Part shown: piece by piece, positions 1-8,075 of the stretch
Numbering within the stretch: position 1 is the stretch's first letter
Layout of the letters: each line of letters opens with the position of its first letter
From: Planctomycetales bacterium
Lineage (GTDB): Bacteria; Planctomycetota; Planctomycetia; Pirellulales; Pirellulaceae
Direction of reading: 5' to 3'
Assembly: GCA_020427005.1 (NCBI GenBank)
Contig: JAGQOY010000058.1
Coordinates: forward strand, 1-35,809
DNA length: 35,809 bases
Made by a program: the position numbers and the translations under genes
Notes under the pieces: generated by a model
Databases searched by the model: none
The model's input: the letters and a program-made list of their open reading frames with translations, nothing else
Told to the model about the DNA's origin: nothing

Positions 1-103
1 GCAAATCTGGGCACTGGCAAATCTGGGCACTGGCAAATCTGGGCACTGGCAAATCTGGGCACTGGCAAATCTGGGCACTGGCAAATCTGGGCATTGGCAA
101 ATG
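1..103. repeat. 16-bp tandem repeat array, cut by the window edge
   Basis: The unit gcaaatctgggcactg is repeated head to tail five times exactly (1-80), once with a single C-to-T change (81-96), then a 7-base partial copy (97-103). The array begins at base 1, so it probably continues to the left. There are no spacers between units, so it is not a CRISPR array. It lies just downstream of the 3' end of the minus-strand T6SS operon. Function is unknown; arrays of this type can be slippage products or form transcript ends. Confidence 0.95.
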
Positions 104-113
104 AAACGTATCA

Positions 114-593
114 CTACTTTTGCATCCAACGCACATCGTTGCGACCATAGTAGGTAATCAAACGGGCACCCACTGGTGCGATTTCCAAGAATCTTTCTTC
201 CGTGCGCACTACGCGATTGGGCCAACAATACACAAAGTAAACGTCCGCTTCGGCGTGATGTTCAAAGTAATCGCCGATCTCAATCTGCGCCTTGAGCCCG
301 TGTTCTGCTAATAGTTCACGAGACAGTTCGGCCAGTGGTGCATGCATTTCGATGCCGGTTGCGCTATACCCAAGCAATTCTGCAATGCCAGTAACCACAC
401 CTAGTCCACTACCCCATTCACAGAATCGCCCGCGCTGCAATGCGGACAAAAGAGTAAATACGATCCCGTAATCGCAGGGAACAAAATCGAACCAAGAGAC
501 TTCCTTTTCACGCTGTTTGGCCTTGGCTATCAGCTGCATAATTGAAGAAGGCAAATCTACATCAGACAAATGCAATAGAATTTGCTGCGACAT
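114..593 (-). CDS. Small class I SAM-dependent methyltransferase-like protein
   Basis: This is a 159-residue protein. Residues about 58-72 (FCEWGSGLGVVTGIAE) look like the glycine-rich motif I that binds S-adenosylmethionine, and GIEMH, about 20 residues on, fits the acidic end of strand 2. The fold is short but nearly complete for a Rossmann-type methyltransferase core; the substrate cannot be told. The ATG start has no clear Shine-Dalgarno site and lies 23 bases after the stop of the preceding unknown gene, so it is the last gene of the minus-strand T6SS block. Its position behind PAAR is where cargo or immunity genes often sit, but the sequence itself looks like a housekeeping-type methyltransferase. 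It could also modify a partner protein. Family fold is fairly sure; the role is not. Confidence 0.8.
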   Translation of the reverse strand: MSQQILLHLSDVDLPSSIMQLIAKAKQREKEVSWFDFVPCDYGIVFTLLSALQRGRFCEWGSGLGVVTGIAELLGYSATGIEMHAPLAELSRELLAEHGLKAQIEIGDYFEHHAEADVYFVYCWPNRVVRTEERFLEIAPVGARLITYYGRNDVRWMQK

Positions 594-616
594 ACGGAAT
601 CTATATACTTTGCTAC

Positions 617-1225
617 TCAGGTTCCATTGGGCTTGTTCATTGCTCCCGGTATTCGCTCCAAACGCCGACCGGGGCCGAACCAGATTACTTCCGAGAAATT
701 CTGCGTTTCATAACCGTGTATGCTAAGTGGCTGATAATCAAATCGAAATACAGTATTACCTAATCCCTGGTTTACTGCTTGAATGAATCTTTTACAAAGT
801 GCTAGTTCTTCATGACGAGTGGTCGGTAGGCAGGCGGCTGATAAATTGCTCCGCACGAACTTGATAATTTCAATTTCAGCGTAGAGCAGGCTACCGCAAA
901 ATCGCACTAGTCCAGTTTCGTCGCTTGCATTCTGACAGAATCCGCTGGGCAGCTCTCCTGCCACGAGGAAATTATCCCAACTTCTTCTAGCGTGCTCGAG
1001 GGTGGTTGGCAAAAATGCGCTTGGGCACAACCAAGGATTTGTCGCCAGACCTGCATATTCGAACTCTGGGTTGTCTGCCAAGGGCACAGGACATTGGGCA
1101 GAACAGGGCGTGTAACCAGCACGTCCCATCCATGGCAGCGACAGTGGATCGGGGTGGGGTAGAACTACCCACAAAGACTCGCGGCTAGCGGCGTCGAGAA
1201 AAGCTTGCTGAACGGAGAACTGCAT
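617..1225 (-). CDS. Unknown protein downstream of PAAR, possible T6SS cargo
   Basis: I do not recognise this gene. The open frame runs from 1285, but its first 20 codons overlap the PAAR gene; the ATG at 1225 (MQFSVQQAF) starts 10 bases after the PAAR stop and gives a better-spaced 202-residue protein. The protein is rich in Cys, Trp and Pro (for example SLPWMGRAGYTPCSAQC and NPWLCPSAFLP) and has no signal peptide or membrane segment. It looks globular and cytoplasmic. The tight packing between PAAR and a methyltransferase-like gene suggests it is co-expressed with the spike. It could be a cargo effector, an adaptor or an immunity protein; nothing in the sequence decides this. Confidence 0.65.
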   Translation of the reverse strand: MQFSVQQAFLDAASRESLWVVLPHPDPLSLPWMGRAGYTPCSAQCPVPLADNPEFEYAGLATNPWLCPSAFLPTTLEHARRSWDNFLVAGELPSGFCQNASDETGLVRFCGSLLYAEIEIIKFVRSNLSAACLPTTRHEELALCKRFIQAVNQGLGNTVFRFDYQPLSIHGYETQNFSEVIWFGPGRRLERIPGAMNKPNGT

Positions 1226-1235
1226 ATTGCACAGG

Positions 1236-1520
1236 CTAACCACCAATGAGTACCGTTGGGCAGCCAACGACAATGGATCCACCATGGACTGTTAAATCCC
1301 CCATGCGCGCTGCAGGCATAGAACCGATCAGCACTGTCGCAGAACCCTTGGCTATCACGTCTGGAGGGCCGACACAGGTAACCATATCACTAACTCGAGC
1401 CGCCGGCATGAAGCCTATGAGAACGGTTGGGAAACAACCCATAATTGGTCCTCCCGCGTGGGGTACGACCCCAGTTACCATCGGACAAACGTGCATGTCG
1501 CCCATTCTAGCTGCAAGCAT
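1236..1520 (-). CDS. PAAR-domain spike tip protein
   Basis: This 94-residue protein is almost all PAAR repeat. The repeated MPAAR-x-x-D units (near residues 38 and 68) and the recurring PTVLIG turns mark the small beta-cone that caps the VgrG spike and often binds a metal ion; His and Cys residues suited to that are present near the N-terminus (HVCP), in the middle (VTCVGPP) and near the end (VHGG). The N-terminal MLAARMGDMHVCP is a third, diverged repeat. There is no C-terminal toxin extension, so any toxin would be carried separately. The ATG start is preceded by AAGGA about 8 bases upstream. The gene follows the FHA-adaptor gene by 53 bases and precedes an unknown cargo-like gene, which fits a VgrG-adaptor-PAAR loading order. 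Confidence 0.93.
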   Translation of the reverse strand: MLAARMGDMHVCPMVTGVVPHAGGPIMGCFPTVLIGFMPAARVSDMVTCVGPPDVIAKGSATVLIGSMPAARMGDLTVHGGSIVVGCPTVLIGG

Positions 1521-1573
1521 ACTAGCTATCCTTCAACTAATTGATGGAATAAAAAAGGCCTCAATAACGAGGT

Positions 1574-2578
1574 CTAGCCTTGTCCCTCAACGACTTTCAA
1601 AACACCTGCATTCTCAAGCTGTCGAATTTTGGCGGACCCGCCGAATATTTGCCAGCCTCCACCCGCATCGGATTCCATGAAAACACTTCGCCTATCACTT
1701 AATAGTGATTGGCATTCTCCAGGATTCGCATAAAGTACGGCAGCAAGGATTGATGGCCAACAAATTCCCACAATCCCCGCTTCGGGCTTCTCATCGCCGG
1801 CCGGATCAATTGACTGCTTCAAAGTAACTATCAGTTCAGACTTGGAGAGTTCTGTTGTCAGCACGACAACAGCATCCTTCCCCCAACCCAATCGTAACAG
1901 TTCACCACGATCTTGTACTTCTGAGTTGCTTAGCAGGACCGGCAAATTGGCTGCGGCCGATTCGAAACGGGGTGGGAAAAGTGTACTCGACTTCAATGTC
2001 ACCTGTTCTGGTACCCTTTCACCCAACCTCGAATAATCCACCATCCAAAAAACATGTTCTTTGTTAAGTAACATATCGATCAAGTCTTGGACATTCGTTT
2101 GCTCCGTAACCGGACCCGAAATGCGTTGCAAGCCGGACGGGCAAGTTTCGCAAGTGACCTCCATAGCACGCGATGGCACGATTCGTTTTTCAGGAACCGA
2201 AGCAATGGGAGACGGCGCCAATTCAATCTGTGAGGGTGCTCGGTAACTCTTGTCTGGATCGAAATTTCCAGTGCTTGGCTTTGCTTCACAAATTACTTGG
2301 AATACGCTTTGACCTGCCTGAATTTTATCACCATGTTGCAACTGGCATACTTTGGTCAACTGATCGTTTACCTTAGTGCCGTTTGTACTGTTTAGATCCT
2401 GAAGTTGCAGTTCGTCTCGATTGGCAGTAATGCGGAAATGTTCTGATGACATAGATTTGTCATTCTCGAGTACAACGTCAGCTGCCGATGTGCGGCCAAC
2501 CACGATCACTTGATCGCTCAGCCAAAAGCTCATACCAGCATGTGGTCCGGCAACTGTCTTGATAACAACTTTCTGCAT
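1574..2578 (-). CDS. FHA domain protein with DUF4123-like C-terminal region (T6SS adaptor)
   Basis: Residues 1-95 form a canonical FHA domain, a reader of phosphothreonine: VVGRTS with Arg29, SSEHF with Ser44 and His47, and the STNGT turn with Asn66. A Pro-rich linker follows (about 100-160). Residues about 163-300 match the pattern of DUF4123 adaptor-chaperones as I recall it: a VFWMVDYSRL start in place of YALLDGA, the ELLRLGWGKD block (about 226-235), then a long helix and a GICWPSILAAVL block in place of the RF-DP motif. DUF4123 proteins load effectors onto VgrG. The open frame extends upstream to a TTG at 2632 that overlaps the VgrG1 stop; I chose the ATG at 2578 because MQKVVIKTVAGPHAG is a typical FHA beginning. 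Position between VgrG1 and PAAR supports an adaptor role. FHA is sure; the DUF4123 link is probable. Confidence 0.85.
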   Translation of the reverse strand: MQKVVIKTVAGPHAGMSFWLSDQVIVVGRTSAADVVLENDKSMSSEHFRITANRDELQLQDLNSTNGTKVNDQLTKVCQLQHGDKIQAGQSVFQVICEAKPSTGNFDPDKSYRAPSQIELAPSPIASVPEKRIVPSRAMEVTCETCPSGLQRISGPVTEQTNVQDLIDMLLNKEHVFWMVDYSRLGERVPEQVTLKSSTLFPPRFESAAANLPVLLSNSEVQDRGELLRLGWGKDAVVVLTTELSKSELIVTLKQSIDPAGDEKPEAGIVGICWPSILAAVLYANPGECQSLLSDRRSVFMESDAGGGWQIFGGSAKIRQLENAGVLKVVEGQG

Positions 2579-2628
2579 GCTATGCCAGTTCGGGGTTGTC
2601 GCCTGAGCAGTACGGGAATTGATCTGAA

Positions 2629-4809
2629 TCAATCACACGATTTCATTCCGGACTCGGAGCTGTGTGCCAAATCAGGCTTAATTGGTGCGGCTTTGGCGGG
2701 TTGCCCGGGTTCAGTAGGCGAGCAACCGTTGCCATCGACTGCCGCGCCCCCGCTGTTGATTTTAACCATAGTTCCTTGGATCGTTACGCCGTCAGGGCCA
2801 ATACTGATGAATGAGCCACCTGCCTTTAGTGACAACACCATACCTGCGTCTAGAACTAAAGTCATACCGGCTTTAACGTGAATGTTTAAGGCCTCCTGAG
2901 CCATATTCAAAGTCGCCTTCGTCTGCCAATCACCCCCGACAGTAGCCGAATAGTGCCTACCGACTTTCTCATTGTGGTCATTCGTTACGGTGAGATGATT
3001 AGAGCCGCCTATGGATTGCAGCTTGTCTTTTTCAATAACGAGTTCGAGTTTTCCTCCGTCAGCAGCTTCACCATTGCCGATCATCATACGCATATTGCCT
3101 TCAACATGCTCTTGCTGATCGCGTTTGATGTTTAGATGCTTGTCCTGGTAGACCATTTCACGCTGATCGCCACCTTTCGCTCCATCTTTTTCCCAGCCGA
3201 TGATTTGATGACGGTGTCCAAAAATGCGTTCTTTTGAATCATTGAGCACTCGTACGTCCATGTTCTTCTGAGCATGCATGTACAGGCGTTCATCATCCTT
3301 CTTATCCTCGAACATGAGTTCATTGTGACCCTCGCCGCCCTTGGAAGTATTGGTTTTGATGTAAGTCTTTGTCTTCTCGTCAGGTAGCGTGTAGTGCGGC
3401 GGTTGCTCCTCGTTGTAGACCGAACCGACGATTAGTGGTCGATCCGGGTCGCCATCGAGAAAGTCTACAACAACCTCTTGTCCGATTCGGGGGATGGCTA
3501 CGAAACCCCATTTCTTACCTGCAACACTATGAGAAGTTCGCATCCAGCAGGAGCTATTTTCCAGGGCCCGTTTGGCAAGCGAGTTGCTCTGTGTCTTTTT
3601 GTTTTCAACCTCGCGATCCCAATGAAACTGCACCTTGACCCGACCGTATTTATCACAGTAGATTTCTTCTCCCTTCGGTCCAATGACTACCGCAGACTGA
3701 ATGGCTGCCACTGGTTTGGGAGTTATTCGAGCGGGACGAAAGGAGACGCTGTCTTGGATGCAGGTAAATGTATTGGAATACTCAGCGCCAGTTGAATAAC
3801 TTGCTCCTGCAGAGTAAGCACCTGCGACCTGCGCACGATGACTAACGGAAAGAACGACAAATTTCTTACCTTTTTCTCCAGGTGGAACATAATCTTCAAA
3901 TTCAAATTTTCCGCCCACCTGAAAACTACGGCAGGTACTGGCTCCGGAGGCTCGATCGAAGGCCACCTCTTCTTCCTCCATGCGCTTCTTAGTGAGACTT
4001 CGTCCATCTTTTGATTCTACATATTCACCCGGATAGTCGTAGATCTCATAAGGTTTGATGGGAGCAAGCGGAATTACGGTACGTTCTTCGGTCAGCAAAT
4101 TGTTACTAGGCTTCTTAAAATCGTATTCCGTTTGAGCCCACTTTCCAGATACAAATTCGTAGTCGTGGCGCCAGTCGTAAACATGATCCTTGTGGAACTT
4201 TGTTCTGCTTCGTGTAGGCGGAAAATTGACTTTGTTCTCAATCATGTCCACAAAAGCATCGGCGCTGTCGCCTAATACCAGCGTGTCTTCCCCCTGCGCA
4301 TGCTTGAAATAATAAAAAATACCATATTGTTCCATTAGTCGAGAAACGAAGTTAAAGTCCGTTTCGCGGAACTGGACGCAATACTCAAGCTTGGGATATT
4401 CATCGCGCAAAGCATTAAGCTCGTATTTGGTGAGCCCATTATCTTTGAAGATCTTCTCGACGATCTGCGGCACCGTCATCTCTTGAAAGATGCGACAGTC
4501 GCTCGTTTGCGAGAGCAGCCACAATGATGGTACAAGCTCTGCACGGTAGGTTGTACCACCTTCGTCTGCAAAATCGGCAGAGAAACGGCTAATGATTCCG
4601 CTAATATACCGTTCCCCAGACGGCGCCAAATCGATCCGTATGTGCGCCTTTTTGCCAATAATTTCCTTGGCGTCAATGGTTTCCTTAGGCGAAACCATTT
4701 GCAAATTGTATGAAAAAAGCCGAGAAATCTCCTCTCGCCCAGCGAAGGAAACTAAGCGTAGGTCCTGCCCAAGGCCTTCAATAGATATTATTCGCTGTGC
4801 TTGAGACAT
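2629..4809 (-). CDS. vgrG: T6SS spike protein VgrG (VgrG1)
   Basis: VgrG forms the trimeric spike on the Hcp tube. In this 726-residue protein, residues 1-360 are the gp27-like base, with the marker stretch DCRIFQEMTV near 104 and EYCVQFRETDFNFVSRLMEQ near 142. Residues about 383-466 are the gp5-like OB domain (KYGRVKVQFHWDRE, then WGFVAIPRIGQEVVVDFLDG). From about 490 the protein is beta-helical needle. Compared with VgrG2 in this window the OB domain carries about 12 extra residues (401-420, Lys/Asn-rich). The end (from about 687) is a short Pro/Lys tail, with no toxin domain. ATG start without a strong Shine-Dalgarno site. The gene follows hcp1 by 135 bases and precedes the FHA-adaptor gene, so it is likely loaded by that protein and capped by the PAAR protein. 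Confidence 0.97.
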   Translation of the reverse strand: MSQAQRIISIEGLGQDLRLVSFAGREEISRLFSYNLQMVSPKETIDAKEIIGKKAHIRIDLAPSGERYISGIISRFSADFADEGGTTYRAELVPSLWLLSQTSDCRIFQEMTVPQIVEKIFKDNGLTKYELNALRDEYPKLEYCVQFRETDFNFVSRLMEQYGIFYYFKHAQGEDTLVLGDSADAFVDMIENKVNFPPTRSRTKFHKDHVYDWRHDYEFVSGKWAQTEYDFKKPSNNLLTEERTVIPLAPIKPYEIYDYPGEYVESKDGRSLTKKRMEEEEVAFDRASGASTCRSFQVGGKFEFEDYVPPGEKGKKFVVLSVSHRAQVAGAYSAGASYSTGAEYSNTFTCIQDSVSFRPARITPKPVAAIQSAVVIGPKGEEIYCDKYGRVKVQFHWDREVENKKTQSNSLAKRALENSSCWMRTSHSVAGKKWGFVAIPRIGQEVVVDFLDGDPDRPLIVGSVYNEEQPPHYTLPDEKTKTYIKTNTSKGGEGHNELMFEDKKDDERLYMHAQKNMDVRVLNDSKERIFGHRHQIIGWEKDGAKGGDQREMVYQDKHLNIKRDQQEHVEGNMRMMIGNGEAADGGKLELVIEKDKLQSIGGSNHLTVTNDHNEKVGRHYSATVGGDWQTKATLNMAQEALNIHVKAGMTLVLDAGMVLSLKAGGSFISIGPDGVTIQGTMVKINSGGAAVDGNGCSPTEPGQPAKAAPIKPDLAHSSESGMKSCD

Positions 4810-4944
4810 GTCGTGAAACTCATTCTAGTGCGAGCCGCACGGTGTGTGACGTGCATCCTCTGGCGGAACAAAAAAGCAATCAAGCACCTATTCGACATTT
4901 TGGGGCATAGTGCTGAAACCGATGTTCTATCAGCACATAGCACG

Positions 4945-5430
4945 CTACTTGACACCACTCTCGAGATTCCAAGTGAATTCCACTTTCCCTAAGGACTTGT
5001 TGTTCTTATCCAACCGATCGTAGGTAACTTTAATTTTCTCAAAGTTAAACGCAATTTGTTCGGTTGGCAGATCCTCACCATCTGTGGTGGCGTCGATGCT
5101 GTAACTCGTCACCCGGGCATTGGCAAGTTCCCAAGTCAAATAGGGAATTCGCTGGCTACCTTCGCTGGAGGTACACAAATCTACGCAGACTTTGGGAAAA
5201 CTGGTTCCATCAGCCAAAGCTTCCTGCAATTTTGGGGTAGATGCATCCACTTCCTTAATGCATGTCAAATCCCCAAGTCTCACGCTGCTGCGGTGGCGAG
5301 TTGACCCTGACGCTCCAATCACCATTGGACGCGTCATATAGGTGCCAACGGATAATAGGTTAATCCAACCTTGATGGCCCTCATCAGTCGACTCACCGGT
5401 GATTTCACCGACTTTGAGATAACCCGACAT
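4945..5430 (-). CDS. hcp: T6SS tube protein Hcp (copy 1)
   Basis: Hcp hexamers stack into the inner tube that T6SS fires. This 161-residue protein has the standard length and layout: MSGYLKVGEITGESTD at the start, the WINLLSVG strand, the R-P loop region, and a C-terminal EFTWNLESGVK strand typical of Hcp ending in x-W-x-x-E/D. It is a paralogue of the neighbouring copy at 5626-6111, with the same length and no gaps by eye. Differences cluster in the middle (VCVDLCTSSEGS here against VNIDLTTSSEGG) and the third quarter (ATTDGEDLPTEQ against GSTDGSSVPTEQ), which could change cargo fit in the tube lumen. The two extra cysteines (VCVDLC) are notable. ATG start with GGAGG five bases upstream. Confidence 0.96.
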   Translation of the reverse strand: MSGYLKVGEITGESTDEGHQGWINLLSVGTYMTRPMVIGASGSTRHRSSVRLGDLTCIKEVDASTPKLQEALADGTSFPKVCVDLCTSSEGSQRIPYLTWELANARVTSYSIDATTDGEDLPTEQIAFNFEKIKVTYDRLDKNNKSLGKVEFTWNLESGVK

Positions 5431-5435
5431 GGCCG

Positions 5436-5440
5436 CCTCC
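5436..5440 (-). promoter_or_regulatory. Ribosome binding site of hcp copy 1
   Basis: GGAGG on the minus strand, 5 bases before the ATG at 5430. It is among the strongest Shine-Dalgarno sites in the window, in keeping with the high amounts of Hcp needed. Confidence 0.85.
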
Positions 5441-5625
5441 TAGATGCTGGCAATTTAGTACAGTTTCTCAGGTGGGGCGCTGAATCCTGTCATCTCTGAA
5501 ACCATCCATCCCACTTACAAAAGATTTGCTAAGCCCGACGCTGGAATTGCGGAGCGTTGACCGCCCCGAATTCCAGATAACTTTGCCAGACATCGCTTGC
5601 CAGGAAGGTCAGCGATCGATGATCG

Positions 5626-6111
5626 CTACTTAACACCTTCTTCAATTTTCCATGTGTATTCGACCTTGCCGGACGACTTGTTATCTTTGCCCAGCTTGTC
5701 ATAGGTAACTTTGATTTCTTCAAAGTTGAGTGAAATCTGTTCGGTTGGAACACTGGATCCGTCGGTTGATCCACTGACACTGTAGCTAGAAACGCGAGCT
5801 TGTTTCAGTTCCCATTGCAAGTATGGAATCCGCTTTCCACCTTCACTGGACGTGGTCAAATCAATATTCACCTTGGGAAAGCTTGTTCCGTCAGCGATAG
5901 CTTCCTGAAGCTTTGGTGTGGATGCATCTACCTCTTTGACGCAAACAATATCACCGAATGTCGCAGAGGAACGATGACGAGTCGATCCAGAGGCACCTGC
6001 TGACATGGGGCGAGAAATGTTGTTGCTCACGGACAACAAATTGATCCAATCCTTATGACCATCATCTGTGGACTCACCCTTAATATCTCCAATTTTCAAA
6101 TAACCGGCCAT
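5626..6111 (-). CDS. hcp: T6SS tube protein Hcp (copy 2)
   Basis: This is the second, upstream copy of the Hcp tube subunit, 161 residues, colinear with the copy at 4945-5430. It begins MAGYLKIGDIKGESTDDGHKD, has the WINLLSVSNN strand, and ends KVEYTWKIEEGVK. The copies are separated by 195 bases without a gene. Two tandem copies may let different VgrG/effector sets use different tubes, or may simply raise dosage. The ATG start has AAGGAG seven bases upstream. The gene follows the TssM-like gene after about 165 bases, long enough to hold a separate promoter, although I could not pick a convincing one. Family assignment is secure; which copy is used for which cargo cannot be told. Confidence 0.96.
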   Translation of the reverse strand: MAGYLKIGDIKGESTDDGHKDWINLLSVSNNISRPMSAGASGSTRHRSSATFGDIVCVKEVDASTPKLQEAIADGTSFPKVNIDLTTSSEGGKRIPYLQWELKQARVSSYSVSGSTDGSSVPTEQISLNFEEIKVTYDKLGKDNKSSGKVEYTWKIEEGVK

Positions 6112-6118
6112 TTTGCTG

Positions 6119-6124
6119 CTCCTT
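6119..6124 (-). promoter_or_regulatory. Ribosome binding site of hcp copy 2
   Basis: AAGGAG on the minus strand, 7 bases before the ATG at 6111; a near-consensus Shine-Dalgarno site. Confidence 0.85.
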
Positions 6125-6276
6125 TATTGGGACTCAAACTACTTTTTTCTCTCTCCGGGGAGCTGACTTCCAGCCCCACTGAACGTAACAGTTATCTGCG
6201 CCACGACCAAAAGGTTGATAAGTGTTTACAAAAAAATCAAAACTTTTCCTGACCAATAGCTGCGGCCCTGTGGAAG

Positions 6277-7992
6277 CTATTTGCCCAATAACAAGGGACC
6301 GAATTTCATACCCAGCATAACAACTATTGCCAGGAATGAAGCAGTAGCCAGTAGGGCGAATAGATTAGCCACCAATTGCAACTGCGAGTCCCGTCGACGT
6401 GCCTCTGGCAACCACTCCAACTCACCCTCCTGTTGGATTCCCTTCATAAATACGCTCTTGATAAAGGCTTGGCGGGACGGATCATTTCCTGCAGCACCGA
6501 AATAGCAACCGCCGAACAAAAATTGCTCAGAAGCGAGCGAGCATTCAGTTTGAGGGTCAAAGCCGAACCCTCGCGACAATACAGCCTTAAGATTCTGGGC
6601 GAAGCCACCACGTATGCGACAAAGTAGCATGAACAGTCGCGAATTATATCGTTGCCTGAGAGCGTTTTCTTCCTGAAACAACATGTAGATCCAGTCCTCA
6701 AAAGCACCGACCGCATGCATTGCTAGGGCTTCCAAACGCTTGCCCTCTGGCGCATTCCATACCTCACAGCCTTTTCCGAAACGAAACTCGCTTGTACGCT
6801 TATCCCCAACTCGTTTGATCAGTTCGGTGAACCCATCAACACTTTCCAATTCTGTCACTAAGATCGTATTAGAACATCGGACCATTAGCTCTTCGCGCAG
6901 AGTTGCCAGATCTTTTTGGGCTGCAGTCTGAACCTGACCGCTAGAGTTTTCGATGAGTGAAAACGGTAGCAAAGTGATCATTCCATTGATCGGGCACAAG
7001 TTTTGACGCCCAGTTCGAATCAAGCTGCACACATATCTTAACTTTTGCTCTTTTTCATACATTTGTTTGGACGAAAGCTGGGCAACTGCAGTATTCTTCG
7101 AGTCTTGGGGCCCCAAAATCTGTTGCAATCCCCCCTCTGCAGGCAACATGATTGTGCCCTGAAAAGACCCCAGATTAGATTCTCTAGCTGATGCTTGGCT
7201 GTTGGCCGGAGAGGCCAGTGGGTTGATTGTACCCGAGGTCGAGCCGACGCTGCCCGCTGGGAATTGGTCATCGGTGAGGGTCTGAGTCGGTACTGGAGAA
7301 GTGTTCGCATATGTTTGCCCTGAGCCTGAGGCAAGCTGAGACGCATCGATTGTGCCACCAAAGAATGTCGGCGAAACGCCTCCATTGATACCATTCGACT
7401 GGCTACCAAATTGCGAAGCTAGCGGGGCTGTCGACAAACCCGAAATGCAACTGCAACCGGTAACAAACAGGAACAATGCATCTTGATTCGCGTAAAAGCT
7501 AATGTCCGCCGGCTCTGGAGGAAACTCGACAAGAAACGAAATCCCCGTAGCGTGCATGAGATGCTTGATTTGCTGCTGATCGCGAGCACCAAGTACAAGA
7601 AAAATGGGCACACGAGTTAAATGGATGCCTTGTTGCTGGCATTGCTCCAAACCGGTGTGCCAAATTCGCTCGATTTCCGGATAGCGTGATTCTTCCTTCG
7701 ACATCCAAAGTCGCACTAGCCAGTAAACGGCTATGGGAATAGCAAACGATAGTGAATATGCAATCACCCATTCCCAGACGGACTTCTGCCCCAACTGGTC
7801 CGAGTTGTAGCGATATATAAACAGGAAAGTCGTGACCACAATCAACAAAAACAGAAATACAGAAATTGCCAATAGGCTCGGCAACGAAATTGCTGGAATA
7901 CGTTTCAGACCCGGCACGATGCGCATGAACCATTGAGACAAGTAGCGCACGGGCGTAGTAACTGCATTGATGATATTAGTAAGCAATTGCAC
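6277..7992 (-). CDS. tssM: TssM/IcmF N-terminal-type membrane protein, shortened
   Basis: TssM is the large inner membrane scaffold of T6SS, usually over 1000 residues with a long periplasmic arm. This protein has only 571 residues. It shows two membrane segments (about 38-60 and 76-95), then the start of the IcmF cytoplasmic domain: VPIFLVLGARDQQQ (129-141) sits where family members have the Walker A loop, but the G-x-x-x-x-G-K-S/T motif is gone, followed by FYANQDALFLF. A Ser/Gly/Pro-rich linker (about 190-290) separates this from an NLCPINGMITLLPF block, also typical of IcmF. Near the end, GGCYFGAAGNDP and a third membrane segment (about 542-565) close the cytoplasmic part. The periplasmic half is missing. 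Start GTG at 7992, preceded by GAGAG; 83 bases after tssL. Confidence 0.85.
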   Translation of the reverse strand: MQLLTNIINAVTTPVRYLSQWFMRIVPGLKRIPAISLPSLLAISVFLFLLIVVTTFLFIYRYNSDQLGQKSVWEWVIAYSLSFAIPIAVYWLVRLWMSKEESRYPEIERIWHTGLEQCQQQGIHLTRVPIFLVLGARDQQQIKHLMHATGISFLVEFPPEPADISFYANQDALFLFVTGCSCISGLSTAPLASQFGSQSNGINGGVSPTFFGGTIDASQLASGSGQTYANTSPVPTQTLTDDQFPAGSVGSTSGTINPLASPANSQASARESNLGSFQGTIMLPAEGGLQQILGPQDSKNTAVAQLSSKQMYEKEQKLRYVCSLIRTGRQNLCPINGMITLLPFSLIENSSGQVQTAAQKDLATLREELMVRCSNTILVTELESVDGFTELIKRVGDKRTSEFRFGKGCEVWNAPEGKRLEALAMHAVGAFEDWIYMLFQEENALRQRYNSRLFMLLCRIRGGFAQNLKAVLSRGFGFDPQTECSLASEQFLFGGCYFGAAGNDPSRQAFIKSVFMKGIQQEGELEWLPEARRRDSQLQLVANLFALLATASFLAIVVMLGMKFGPLLLGK

Positions 7993-8075
7993 AGCAGTCT
8001 CTCAATTCAATATGAATCTTGATTGGGAATCAACGATTCGGAATGCCATCTCCACAGGTCAGCTGCCCTGCCCCG

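Noticed and set aside
1..103. CRISPR array at the left edge
   Set aside because: The 16-base units follow each other directly, without spacers, and there is no cas gene nearby.
1246..1680. 144-codon plus-strand frame opposite PAAR
   Set aside because: It is antisense to the clearly recognisable PAAR gene and the FHA-adaptor end; repeated codons of PAAR keep it open by chance.
7190..7420. Low-complexity Ser/Gly/Pro region of the TssM-like protein as sign of a frameshift
   Set aside because: The frame stays open and conserved IcmF blocks resume after it, so it is a linker.
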